Shown here: positions 39,814 to 47,839 of the stretch, in pieces
How the letters are laid out: every line of letters begins with the position of its first letter
Position numbering within the stretch: the stretch's first letter is position 1
DNA from: Thiocapsa marina 5811
GTDB lineage: Bacteria; Pseudomonadota; Gammaproteobacteria; Chromatiales; Chromatiaceae
Reading direction: 5' to 3'
Assembly: GCF_000223985.1 (NCBI RefSeq)
Contig: NZ_AFWV01000004.1
Span: 124,001-188,000, forward strand
DNA length: 64,000 nucleotides
Program-made: the position numbers and the translations under genes
Notes under the pieces: model-generated
What the model was told of the DNA's origin: nothing
The model's database searches: none
What the model saw: the letters and a program-made list of their open reading frames with translations, nothing else

Positions 39814-41052
39814 TCAGTCTCTTGCATCGGCCTTCTCCAGAGGGACCCCGCAGGCGAGGCGCGGTAAGCGCCCGCCGACGCCCATGAATCGCTGCGCCAC
39901 CCGGTGGCGTGCCGGGGGGGTGAGATCCAGGCCCAACATGGCCGCATTGCGGGCGAGCCGCAGCGGCGTCCAGGGGTTGACGAAGACGCGGGCGAGCAGA
40001 TCGGTCAGTCGCGCGGTGCTCGGCTGATCCGACCCGCGCCAGGCCCGATAGTCCGAGAGGGCCGCCGGACCGCCGAGATCCGCACCCGCACGGGCGCTTT
40101 GGGCGACGACCTCGGCGAGCGCGGCGACGTCGCGCAGACCCAGATTGAAGCCCTGGCCGGCCACCGGATGGAGCGTGTGCGCCGCGTTGCCGATGAGCAC
40201 GACACGCGGCTGTACCGGGTTGCGCGTGAGCACCAGCTTCAGCGGATAGGCGCGACGCGGGCCGACCCGCAGAAAACGCCCGACCCTGTAGCCGAAGCGC
40301 GCCTGCAGGCGCTCGAGGAAGGCGTCGTCCGAGAGTGCGAGCAGTGCGCTCGTCTCCTCGCTTCGACAGGTCCAGACCACCGAGTAGCGTCCGCCCGTCA
40401 TCGGCAGCAGGGCCAACGGCCCGGTATCGGTAAAGCGCTCGAAGGCCACGCCGGTCCGGGGGCGATCGGGCGAGACCGTCGTGATCACGGCGTCTTGCGC
40501 ATAGCGGTCGTCGCGGGTCTCGAGGTCGAGCTGCCGGCGCACCGCCGAGTCGCCGCCGTCGGCCGCGACCAGCAGGGGGGTGCTCAGACGCAGGCGCTCG
40601 TCGGCGCACTGCACTTCGAGCTCGACCCGGTCGGCCGCGACGCGATGCTCCGAGAGCCGCGCAGGGCAGAGCAGCTCCACATCGGGAGACAGCGCGAGCG
40701 CGGAGCGAATGGCCGCCCCCATCACACGCGCCGGGGCGACATAGCCCAGGGCCTCCACGCCCGCATCCTCCGGACCGAGCCGCGTGAACCCGCAATGCCC
40801 GCGATCGGAGACGTGGACCTGCCGAATCGGCTCCGCCTCCGGGGCGATGTCCGGCCAGACGCCGATCGCTTCGAGGATCCTGCGACTGCCCCAGGACAAG
40901 GCAATGACGCGCTCGTCGTAGCTCGGCTGGTGCTCGGCCGAGGCCGGCACCGCCTCCACGACCGCGATCCGCAGACCGCAGCCGGACAGGGCGCACGCCA
41001 AACTCCCGCCGACCAAGCCTCCGCCGATGATGACCAGATCGTATTCGTGCAT
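39814..41052 (-). CDS. ubiH: 2-octaprenyl-6-methoxyphenol hydroxylase UbiH
   Basis: 412 residues of the same fold: VIIGGGLVGGSLACAL, DERVIALSWGSRRILEAIG, VAADGGDSAVRRQL and GNAAHTLHPVAGQGFNLGLRD. Hydroxylates C1 of the ubiquinone ring. The gene sits upstream of ubiI and downstream of pepP, the E. coli order, but a ~195-bp palindromic pair separates it from pepP. Its Shine-Dalgarno-like AAAGG is partly formed by the element arm. Confidence 0.93.
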   Translation of the reverse strand: MHEYDLVIIGGGLVGGSLACALSGCGLRIAVVEAVPASAEHQPSYDERVIALSWGSRRILEAIGVWPDIAPEAEPIRQVHVSDRGHCGFTRLGPEDAGVEALGYVAPARVMGAAIRSALALSPDVELLCPARLSEHRVAADRVELEVQCADERLRLSTPLLVAADGGDSAVRRQLDLETRDDRYAQDAVITTVSPDRPRTGVAFERFTDTGPLALLPMTGGRYSVVWTCRSEETSALLALSDDAFLERLQARFGYRVGRFLRVGPRRAYPLKLVLTRNPVQPRVVLIGNAAHTLHPVAGQGFNLGLRDVAALAEVVAQSARAGADLGGPAALSDYRAWRGSDQPSTARLTDLLARVFVNPWTPLRLARNAAMLGLDLTPPARHRVAQRFMGVGGRLPRLACGVPLEKADARD

Positions 41053-41060
41053 GCTTGCCT

Positions 41061-41255
41061 TTAAACCGCGCCCGGTGCGGTATGCGTGATGTGTTTGAGT
41101 GGTTTGGCCGCAGCAGCTCCGACGACTGTCGGAGCCGGCGCGGTTTAAAGTACTGAAAAATCTTAAATTCTAAACCGCGTCTCACCGAGATCGTGGACAT
41201 CTCCAAAGCCAAACGCAAAATGAAAATGACGCATGTCGCTCCGGACGCGGTTTAG
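41061..41255. repeat. paired palindromic element, locus 9, inverted orientation
   Basis: B-like unit 41061-41148 (TTAAACCGCGCC / GGCGCGGTTTAA), a spacer with an A-run on the plus strand, and A unit 41170-41255 (CTAAACCGCGTC / GACGCGGTTTAG). Read on the minus strand it is A-T-run-B. Its A interior is close to that at 48303-48388. It supplies the pepP stop and ends 8 nt from the ubiH start. Confidence 0.93.
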
Positions 41256-42559
41256 TTGTCCGCCATGAGGGATTCGATCGCATCGGGATCCTTCGGTGCC
41301 GCGGCAGAGAGGACCTCGTTGCCCGATTCCGTGATCAGCACGTCGTCCTCGATGCGGATCCCGATCTGCCGATAGGGCTCGGGGATCGCATCCGAATCGG
41401 CCAGATAGAGCCCCGGTTCTACCGTCAACACCATCCCGGGCTCGAAGGGCCGCCATGCACCGCCTTGTTTATAGCTTCCGACGTCGTGGACATCCATCCC
41501 CAGCCAATGTCCCGTGCGGTGCATGTAGTAGGGCTTGTGCGCCTCGTCCTTGATCAGCTTGGCGAGCTTCCCTTTGAGCAGACCGAGATGGATCAGACCC
41601 TTGGTCAAGACCTTGACCGCCTCGTCGTGCGGCTCGTTCCAGAGATTCCCGGGCTTGGCCTTGCCGATCGCCGCGGCCTGCGCCTCGAGCACCAGCTCGT
41701 AGAGCTCGCGCTGCGGCGCGCTGAAGCGTCCGTTCACGGGAAAGGTCCGGGTGATGTCCGAGGCGTAGCCGTCGAGCTCGCATCCGGCGTCGATCAGCAC
41801 GAGATCGCCGTCGCGCAACGGCGCCCGGTTCTCGACATAGTGCAGGATGCAGGCATTGGCGCCCCCGCCGACGATGGGCGAGTAGGCCTGGTCGCGCGCA
41901 CCCGAGGCGGCGCAGACGTGATGGAACTCGGTCTCGAGCCGCGACTCGTTCATGCCGGGCTCGCAGATCTGCATCAACCGCCGGTGGGCCGCGGCGGAGA
42001 TCTCCGCGGCTCGGCGCATCTGTTTGATCTCGGCCGTGCTCTTGCGCAACCGCATCTCGTGCAGGACCGACTCGATGGTCACGAAGGTCTCGGGCGCGGA
42101 GGCGCCGGCGCGGATGTTTGCACGGACCCGGTTGACCCAGCCCATGACCTGCGCGTCGAGCGCCGCATCGCTGCCGATCGCGAAATACAGTCGCTCGCGC
42201 CCGTCGATCAGGGTCGGCATGACCGTGTCGAGCTCGCTCAGCGGATAGGCCTGATCGGCTCCGAAATCCGCCGTCGCACCGTCCACGCCCGCGCGCCGGC
42301 CGTCCCACTGCTCGCGCTCCGGATCGCGAGGCCGACAAAAAAGAACGTACTCGCCGTCTTTGCGTTTCGGCGCGATGACGGCGAAGGCGTCGGGCTCGGC
42401 AAAGCCGGTCAGATAGACGAAGTCGCTGTTCTGGCGAAAGGGGTAATGGACATCGCGGTTGCGCACGACCTCGCGCGCCGCCGGAACGATCGCGATGCCG
42501 TTCGGGCCGATCGCGTTGGCCAGCGCGCGACGGCGTCGCTTGTACTCGGCCGCCGTCAT
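41252..42559 (-). CDS. pepP: Xaa-Pro aminopeptidase
   Basis: Mn-dependent aminopeptidase P, 435 residues. N-terminal domain, then the pita-bread fold with metal ligands in LIDAGCELDGYASDITRTFP, TGHWLGMDVHD, TVEPGLY and GIRIEDDVL. Standard member of ygfB-pepP-ubiH-ubiI. It overlaps ygfB by 4 bp. Its TAA stop lies in the palindromic element. Confidence 0.95.
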   Translation of the reverse strand: MTAAEYKRRRRALANAIGPNGIAIVPAAREVVRNRDVHYPFRQNSDFVYLTGFAEPDAFAVIAPKRKDGEYVLFCRPRDPEREQWDGRRAGVDGATADFGADQAYPLSELDTVMPTLIDGRERLYFAIGSDAALDAQVMGWVNRVRANIRAGASAPETFVTIESVLHEMRLRKSTAEIKQMRRAAEISAAAHRRLMQICEPGMNESRLETEFHHVCAASGARDQAYSPIVGGGANACILHYVENRAPLRDGDLVLIDAGCELDGYASDITRTFPVNGRFSAPQRELYELVLEAQAAAIGKAKPGNLWNEPHDEAVKVLTKGLIHLGLLKGKLAKLIKDEAHKPYYMHRTGHWLGMDVHDVGSYKQGGAWRPFEPGMVLTVEPGLYLADSDAIPEPYRQIGIRIEDDVLITESGNEVLSAAAPKDPDAIESLMADN

Positions 42560-43104
42560 GACTCGGGCGACCGCGCGGGAGCGACGACGCGCTCCTGATA
42601 GATCGTCATGGCTGCTACCCGGATGAATTCGCTCACTTCGGTCAGGGCCTCTTCGTTTTGCTCGTCGTCGTCGAGTCCGTCCAGATCCATGCGGGTGACG
42701 TCGGTAAAATCACGCAGGATCTCGTTCGTCTCGGCAGAAAGCGGCGCGCCGGCGAGGTCAATCGTGCCCCAGGCGTAAAGAAAGCCGCGCACCCAGTCAT
42801 AGAGGGCCATGGCCCGTTCTGCAAGGGGTCGAGTGTCGTCGGGCAGGAACAGCGTGAGGCCGAATTCGGAGCCTTCGAGCTCCTCGCGAGTCAGCCTTGC
42901 CAGCTCCGACAGGGCCTCGCGGCCCTCGTCGCCCTGCGGATCGGCCGCTTCGGGGGCGGACAGGAGCTGTTGCAACCACGTGGACTCGGGGTCCGCATCG
43001 CCTCCGCACATCAGACCACAGAGGATGCCGTGGGCCTCGCTGGGCGTCGCACAGAGAGCGCCTTCTGCCAGATAAACGGCAAGCCGATCAGCGTCGATAT
43101 TCGT
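42556..43104 (-). CDS. ygfB: UPF0149 family protein YgfB (non-standard start)
   Basis: UPF0149 family member upstream of pepP; function poorly known. Conserved segments are TPSEAHGILCGLMCGG, FLPDDTRPLAERAMALYDWV and DLDGLDDDEQNEEALTEVSEFIRVAAM. No ATG, GTG or TTG exists in frame near the expected N-terminus. A perfect AGGAGG (43110-43115) stands 5 nt from an ACG codon at 43104, giving 182 residues, close to the family norm. ATC at 43098 is the other option. The start is therefore tentative. It is divergent from the zapB-like gene. Confidence 0.78.
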   Translation of the reverse strand, partial: TNIDADRLAVYLAEGALCATPSEAHGILCGLMCGGDADPESTWLQQLLSAPEAADPQGDEGREALSELARLTREELEGSEFGLTLFLPDDTRPLAERAMALYDWVRGFLYAWGTIDLAGAPLSAETNEILRDFTDVTRMDLDGLDDDEQNEEALTEVSEFIRVAAMTIYQERVVAPARSPES

Positions 43105-43204
43105 GGCGACCTCCTCTCGATGAAACAGGGCGGTGAAATCGGGGACGGGGCCGGGAGAGCGACCACCCGGACGGCCTCGGATAATACCATGCGCCCCCTT
43201 GCGA

Positions 43205-43233
43205 TTGACCGTCCTCCGCACGCCTTCTATAGT
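43205..43233 (+). promoter_or_regulatory. sigma-70 promoter for zapB-like/zapA/6S/fthC
   Basis: TTGACC (43205-43210), a 17-bp spacer, then TATAGT (43228-43233). Start near 43240 would give a ~20-nt leader before the CGGAG and TTG start at 43262. Confidence 0.75.
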
Positions 43234-43261
43234 GCGACGAAATTCAACGGAGTCGTGGACT

Positions 43262-43471
43262 TTGGCACATTTCGACCTCGACCAATTGGAGCAGCAGGTG
43301 GAGGCTTTGATCCGCCTGAACCAGCGCCTGCGCGACGAAAACAAATCCCTGCGTTCTCGCCAGGACAGCCTGGTTGCCGAGCGCGGCGAGCTGATCGAAA
43401 AGACCGAGCAAGCACGCAGCCGAGTCGAGGCCATGTTGTCGCGGCTGCGCGCGATGGAGGAGAGTCTGTGA
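43262..43471 (+). CDS. small coiled-coil protein, ZapB-like (TIGR02449 type)
   Basis: 69 residues from a TTG start 9 nt after GGAG. Reads LAHFDLDQLEQQVEALIRLN and then a continuous heptad pattern rich in Leu, Arg and Glu, so the whole protein is one coiled coil. The type is regularly found directly before zapA in gammaproteobacteria and is presumed a division-associated ZapB analogue. The upstream in-frame codons lie before the promoter start and are not part of it. The stop overlaps zapA (GTGA). Confidence 0.82.
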   Translation: MAHFDLDQLEQQVEALIRLNQRLRDENKSLRSRQDSLVAERGELIEKTEQARSRVEAMLSRLRAMEESL

Positions 43472-43797
43472 GCGAAGAGGCGGTTCAGGTCAACATCAGG
43501 ATCCTCGACAAGGATTACCGCATCGCCTGCGCGCCGCATGAAGAAAACGGACTGCGCGAATCGGCACGCCTGCTCGACGGGAAGATGCGCGAGATCCGCA
43601 AAACCGGTCGCGTCATCGGCACCGATCGGATCGCCGTCATGGCGGCCCTGAATATCGCCCACGATCTTTTTCAGCTTCAGAAGACCCGCGCCGTCGACAG
43701 CGGCGAGCTTGACCCGCGGCTCGCACTCCTGCAAGAGCGAGTCGAGCAAGCTCTGGCGGCCGAAGAGGCGCTGGACGCGTCAGGCGAAAGGGTATAG
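43468..43797 (+). CDS. zapA: cell division protein ZapA
   Basis: 109 residues from a GTG overlapping the previous stop. It has an N-terminal ZapA head (VQVNIRILDKDYRIACAPHEENGLRESARLLDGKM) and a C-terminal helix for tetramerisation. ZapA bundles FtsZ filaments at midcell. It is followed by 6S RNA and fthC, the conserved order. Confidence 0.93.
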   Translation: MSEEAVQVNIRILDKDYRIACAPHEENGLRESARLLDGKMREIRKTGRVIGTDRIAVMAALNIAHDLFQLQKTRAVDSGELDPRLALLQERVEQALAAEEALDASGERV

Positions 43798-43810
43798 CCT
43801 TTCGTCTCAG

Positions 43811-43998
43811 ACATCCCCTGCAGTGTCCGATCGTGGCCTGGGTATTTTCTTGAGCCTAATCGCTGCCCTGGGGACATAGAAGCGAGGCCGTTGCGCAAGT
43901 CCGCCTTCGAGCGGGAAGCCTGAAGCCGAGCCGAGTGTTCCCACTTGAACCTCTTGGTTCAAGAACAAAGGTCTGCAACGGCACAGGCGGGGGGTGTC
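43811..43998 (+). ncRNA. ssrS: 6S RNA
   Basis: Located between zapA and fthC, the standard ssrS site. About 188 nt. The closing stem pairs ACATCCCC at 43811 with GGGGGTGT ending near 43997. The diagnostic 3' strand reads GTGTTCCCACTTGAACC, CTTGGTTCAAG, then ACAAAGG and GCAACGGCACAGGCGG. 6S RNA mimics an open promoter and sequesters sigma-70 holoenzyme in stationary phase. Exact ends are estimated from the pairing. Confidence 0.9.
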
Positions 43999-44013
43999 CC
44001 TTCCTTTTCCTCC

Positions 44014-44631
44014 ATGGCTGACCCGAAACATCTCCGCCAAGCATTGCGCGCGAGCCGGCGAGCATTGTGTCCCCAGACCCAGCGTGAGCATGCGCATCTG
44101 GTTGCTCGACTGCTTCGTCGCGAGAATCGTTATCGACGTGCCCACCGAATCGCGGCATATTGGCCCGCCGACGGCGAGCTCGATCCACGTCCCTTGCTGA
44201 ACGCCGCCCGCGAGGGCGGAAAAGCGGTCTATCTTCCGGTCTTGAGCGGAAGCATCGGGCACCGATCCAGCATCAAACTTCGCTTCGTGCGTTGGATCAC
44301 CGGCGAGACGATGCGACCGAATCGCTTCGGCATTCCCGAACCGACGCGGCGCGGCCGCCACAGCCGCCCGGCTCGCCATCTCGACCTGATCCTGGTTCCG
44401 CTGGTGGGATTCGACAGCGCCTGCAATCGTATCGGCATGGGCGGCGGCTACTACGACCGCACCCTGGCCTATCTGAAGCCCCCTCGATCCTGGCGGCGGC
44501 CCCGACTGATCGGTTTGGCCCATGAGTGCCAGCGCCTGGAGAGGATCGAGCCTCGCCCCTGGGACGTCCCGCTCGACGCCGTCGTGACCGAACGGCGCGT
44601 CTATTTTAAATCGCGTTTAAATCGCGTTTAA
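44014..44631 (+). CDS. fthC: 5-formyltetrahydrofolate cyclo-ligase
   Basis: 205 residues; converts 5-formyl-THF to 5,10-methenyl-THF with ATP. It shows LRQALRASRRAL, IAAYWPADGELDP, LDLILVPLVGFDSACNRIGMGGGYYDR and the C-terminal DVPLDAVVTE. The ATG at 44014 has no clear Shine-Dalgarno and lies just after 6S RNA, so processing of a joint transcript is likely. The last residues FKSRLNRV are encoded by tandem arms of a palindromic element, which also supplies the stop. Confidence 0.92.
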   Translation: MADPKHLRQALRASRRALCPQTQREHAHLVARLLRRENRYRRAHRIAAYWPADGELDPRPLLNAAREGGKAVYLPVLSGSIGHRSSIKLRFVRWITGETMRPNRFGIPEPTRRGRHSRPARHLDLILVPLVGFDSACNRIGMGGGYYDRTLAYLKPPRSWRRPRLIGLAHECQRLERIEPRPWDVPLDAVVTERRVYFKSRLNRV

Positions 44632-44714
44632 ATCGCGACGCGAGCGATAAATCGGGTGTGGAGATCCGCTCGGCTTCTTCTTGAGCCTGCCCCCTTTGCG
44701 CGGCGCGATTTAAA
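44605..44714. repeat. palindromic unit, locus 10, with tripled left arm
   Basis: Three head-to-tail copies of the 11-mer TTTAAATCGCG (44605-44637), then interior, then one right arm CGCGATTTAAA (44704-44714). Both ends carry the same C-to-T change relative to the standard CCGCG, so symmetry is kept. The first three copies code for the fthC C-terminus and stop. Confidence 0.9.
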
Positions 44715-44774
44715 GTGAGCTTCGAGAAAAGTGGCTCCAAGCCGCACCACCGCCCGAGATGCCGGCGCCGTGTT

Positions 44775-44806
44775 GAAAACGCTGCGCTTTGCCCGACCTA
44801 CGGGTA
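44775..44806. repeat. fragment of the GCGCAGCG repeat family
   Basis: ACGCTGCGCTTTGCCCGACC followed by TACGGG matches, in reverse complement, the GTAGGTCGGGCAAAGCGCAGCG motif. Related copies lie at 56766-56792 and 58949-59027. Confidence 0.55.
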
Positions 44807-44827
44807 ACACCATTTCCGGGTAACCAC

Positions 44828-44976
44828 TTAAACCGCGCCCGGTGCATTATGCCTATTGAGTTGGCGCGGTTTAGATTTCCTTGTCATCATCTGAACCGCG
44901 CCCCGCCGAGGCCGCCTAATCGCGACGATCCAGCGACCCCGCTGCACCCTCGCAAATCACCCCGAGCGCGGTTCAG
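44828..44976. repeat. paired palindromic element, locus 11 (short + long unit)
   Basis: Short unit 44828-44874 (47 bp; TTAAACCGCGCC / GGCGCGGTTTAG), a 16-nt spacer, and unit 44891-44976 (CTGAACCGCGCC / GCGCGGTTCAG, co-varied ends). The last 20 bp overlap the 3' end of ilvA, which reads through the arm and gains the residues EPRSG. Confidence 0.88.
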
Positions 44977-46489
44977 ATCCGGCAAAGAGCCGATAGGCCG
45001 GGTTCTCGGTCTCGTCCCAGTATTGATAGCCCAGGGTATCGAGCGCTTGGCGAAAGGCACCCGTTTCGTCCGCCGGAATCTGGGCGCCCATCAGGACTCG
45101 CCCGTAGGCGGCGCCGTGGTTGCGGTAGTGGAACAGGCTGATGTTCCAACGCTTTCCGAGGGCCGAGAGAAAATCCAAGAGTGCACCGGGGCGCTCGGGA
45201 AACTCGAACCGCACGAGCGTCTCGCCCTCGATCCCTTCGGCATGCCCGCCCACCATGTATCGGATATGTAGCTTCGCCGTCTCGTTCTCGGTCATGTCGA
45301 GCACCCCGAAGCCTTTCTCCACGAGGCGGCCGATCAGCTCGGCGCGCTCCTCGTCGGCGCGCGCGAGCTCGACACCGACGAAGACCTGCGCCCGCGTCGC
45401 ATCCGAGTAGCGATAGTTGAACTCGGTGATCTGGCGCCGCCCGATCACGCGGCAGAAGGCGAGAAAGCTCCCCGGACGCTCGGGGATCTCGACCGCAAGC
45501 AACGCCTCGCGCCGCTCGCCGAGCTCGGCACGCTCGGCGATATGACGCAGCCGATCGAAGTTCACGTTGGCGCCGCTTTCGATCGCGATCAGATGCTCGC
45601 CCTTGATCTTGTGTGTCTCGACATACCGCTTCATGCCGGCAACCGCCAGCGCACCGGCCGGCTCGGCGATCCCGCGGGTGTCGTCGAAGATGTCTTTGAC
45701 CGCGGCGCAGATCTCGTCGGTGCTCACGAGAACCACCTCGTCGACACGCTCCCGGGCGACGCGAAAGGTCTCCTCGCCGATGAGCTTCACGGCCACGCCG
45801 TCGGCGAAGAGTCCGACCTGGGCAAGCTCGACACGCCGTCCCGCGGCGAGCGCCGCATGCAGCGTCGGCGCATCCTGCGGCTCCACCCCGATGACACGCA
45901 CCTCGGGCATGAGCCATTTGACGTAGGCCGCGACCCCGGCGATCAGTCCGCCGCCGCCCACCGGGACGAAGATCGCGTAGGGAGGGACCGGATGCTGGCG
46001 GAGGATCTCCATCCCGATGGTCCCCTGACCTGCGATGACGTCCGGGTCATCGAAGGGGTGCAGGAAGGTCAGCCCCTTCTCCGCAACCAAGGTCATCGCA
46101 TGGGCGAATGCCTCGTCGTACGAGTCCCCGTGCAGGACGGCCTTGCCGCCGAGACGGCGCACCGCGCGCACCTTGATCGCAGGCGTGGTCCGCGGCATGA
46201 CGATGGTCGCCGGCACCCCGAGCTTCGCGGCACCGAGCGCAACACCCTGTGCATGATTGCCCGCACTGGCCGCGATCACGCCGCGTGCGCGCACCTCCGG
46301 ATCCAGATGGATCAGCTTGTTGTAAGCCCCGCGCAGCTTGAACGAGAACACGGGCTGCAAGTCCTCGCGCTTGAGAAAGACCTCGTTGTCGAGGCGTGCG
46401 GAGAGTTGCGGCGCATGTGTCAGGGGTGTCTCGTGCGCCACATCGTAGACGCGAGCACGCAGTATCCGTTCGATATAGGCGTCGGGCAT
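44957..46489 (-). CDS. ilvA: threonine ammonia-lyase, biosynthetic
   Basis: 510 residues; deaminates threonine to 2-oxobutyrate for isoleucine. The PLP lysine is K51 in FSFKLRGAYNK. SAGNHAQG and the Gly-rich loop VGGGGLIAG bind PLP phosphate. Two C-terminal ACT-like domains (from about residue 330) give isoleucine feedback. Pseudomonas also has ilvA beside rpiA. The start codon touches a palindromic unit without any spacer, and the C-terminus is encoded by another unit's arm. Confidence 0.96.
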   Translation of the reverse strand: MPDAYIERILRARVYDVAHETPLTHAPQLSARLDNEVFLKREDLQPVFSFKLRGAYNKLIHLDPEVRARGVIAASAGNHAQGVALGAAKLGVPATIVMPRTTPAIKVRAVRRLGGKAVLHGDSYDEAFAHAMTLVAEKGLTFLHPFDDPDVIAGQGTIGMEILRQHPVPPYAIFVPVGGGGLIAGVAAYVKWLMPEVRVIGVEPQDAPTLHAALAAGRRVELAQVGLFADGVAVKLIGEETFRVARERVDEVVLVSTDEICAAVKDIFDDTRGIAEPAGALAVAGMKRYVETHKIKGEHLIAIESGANVNFDRLRHIAERAELGERREALLAVEIPERPGSFLAFCRVIGRRQITEFNYRYSDATRAQVFVGVELARADEERAELIGRLVEKGFGVLDMTENETAKLHIRYMVGGHAEGIEGETLVRFEFPERPGALLDFLSALGKRWNISLFHYRNHGAAYGRVLMGAQIPADETGAFRQALDTLGYQYWDETENPAYRLFAGSEPRSG

Positions 46490-46576
46490 CTAAACCGAGT
46501 CCGGGGTGATATGCATTGTTCTTGGATAGGGGTCGTGTTGAGTGAATACAGGAGCGTCGGAGCCGACGCGGTTTAG
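46490..46576. repeat. palindromic unit, locus 12, abutting the ilvA start
   Basis: 87 bp, CTAAACCGAGTC / GACGCGGTTTAG. Interior is like a reversed B unit (GATATGCATTGTTCTTGGAT). The left end is the base next to the ilvA ATG, so the ilvA 5' leader is the element itself. Confidence 0.88.
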
Positions 46577-46813
46577 AACTTCAAGACTACGAACCCTTAT
46601 ACCGTATCTCTGCCGAGGATCGGACGGACACTCGGCATTGGACGCACTCGAAACGAAGCATCTCACTCTCGGTACGGTGTCACTCCGGACGGATCCGTGG
46701 GGTTTCTGCGCTCTGGTATGATACTGCCGGAGTGGGAAAAGGGCAGGTTTTACGGATCCGCGCGAGGCACACCAAACGTCGGCGCCGAGCCGACGGCGGC
46801 TGGCGTCTGGAAG

Positions 46814-47007
46814 CTAAACCGCGTCCAGAGCGAGATGCTCATCTTCGAGTGAGCTCGACAATGGGTGCATCCACGGCCCTTGGCGGGGGCGCGGTTTAAA
46901 ATCATATCTTTTTTCGTCTCTTAAACCGTGCCGACTCCGGCGGTCGTCAAGTCCGCCGGGGCCGATCGCATCCAAACACATCGCATACCGCTCCGAGCGC
47001 GGTTTAA
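46814..47007. repeat. paired palindromic element, locus 13
   Basis: A unit 46814-46899 (CTAAACCGCGTC / GGCGCGGTTTAA), spacer with TTTTTT, B unit 46921-47007 (TTAAACCGTGCC / GCGCGGTTTAA). Interiors nearly match loci 2 and 8. It lies between the divergent ilvA and rpiA, 33 bp before the rpiA start. Confidence 0.92.
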
Positions 47008-47040
47008 CGCCTCACACTCGACCAACACATCGGAGGACAC

Positions 47041-47700
47041 ATGAACACACAAGACGCCATGAAGAAACAGGCCGCCGAGGCGGCGCTGAGCTATGTCGAG
47101 GAGGGCATCATCGGGGTCGGAACGGGCTCGACCGTGAATCATTTCATCGATGCGCTTGCGGGAATCAAGGGGCGCATCGACGGCGCGGTGTCGAGCTCGG
47201 TCGCCTCGACCGAACGACTCAAGGGGCATGGGATCCCGGTCTACGACCTCAACGCCGTCGGCGAGCTCTCGCTCTATGTCGACGGGGCGGACGAGTCCAA
47301 TGCGCAACTCCAGTTGATCAAGGGCGGCGGCGGTGCACTCACGCGCGAGAAGATCGTCGCGGCGGCGAGCCGGCAGTTCGTCTGTATTGCCGACGAGAGC
47401 AAGCTCGTCCGCGTGTTGGGCGCATTCCCGCTGCCTGTCGAGGTGATTCCGATGGCGCGCAGCTATGTTGCGCGCGAGCTGGTCCAATTGGGCGGTACCC
47501 CGGTCTGGCGCGAAGGTTTCGTGACCGACAACGGCAACCTGATCCTGGATGTACAGCACCTGGAGATCATGGAGCCCGCCAAACTCGAACAAACCATCAA
47601 CAATATCGCCGGTGTGGTCACGGTCGGGATCTTTGCCCTGCGCCCGGCCGATGTCTTGATTTTGGGAACCCCGGGCGGGCCCAAGACGGTGAGGGCCTAA
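47041..47700 (+). CDS. rpiA: ribose-5-phosphate isomerase A
   Basis: 219 residues; interconverts ribose 5-phosphate and ribulose 5-phosphate in the pentose phosphate and Calvin cycles. It has GTGST (27-31), DGADE (81-85) and [11 protein letters not shown] with the catalytic Glu at about 103. Ribosome binding site GGAGGA just upstream. The stop is directly followed by a palindromic unit. Confidence 0.97.
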   Translation: MNTQDAMKKQAAEAALSYVEEGIIGVGTGSTVNHFIDALAGIKGRIDGAVSSSVASTERLKGHGIPVYDLNAVGELSLYVDGADESNAQLQLIKGGGGALTREKIVAAASRQFVCIADESKLVRVLGAFPLPVEVIPMARSYVARELVQLGGTPVWREGFVTDNGNLILDVQHLEIMEPAKLEQTINNIAGVVTVGIFALRPADVLILGTPGGPKTVRA

Positions 47701-47787
47701 CTAAACCGCGTCCGGAGCAGTGTGAGTCGTTCTTGGATTGGAGCTGCCTCGGTCGGAACCTGGAACCTCCGAGCTGACGCGGTTTAG
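47701..47787. repeat. palindromic unit, locus 14
   Basis: 87 bp with ends CTAAACCGCGTC / GACGCGGTTTAG and interior like a reversed B unit. It begins at the base after the rpiA TAA. Confidence 0.92.
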
Positions 47788-47839
47788 GATTCTGAAAAAG
47801 AACTGTATCTCGGAGTCAACAAGAGGAGAGGCGACCGCG

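Noticed and set aside
43133-43261. Longer N-terminus for the ZapB-like protein
   Set aside because: The upstream codons lie before and across the TTGACC/TATAGT promoter, so they would not be transcribed. The TTG at 43262 fits the family length.
42556-43749. 397-residue version of YgfB
   Set aside because: The extra 215 residues are antisense to zapA and its upstream gene, and unlike UPF0149 proteins.
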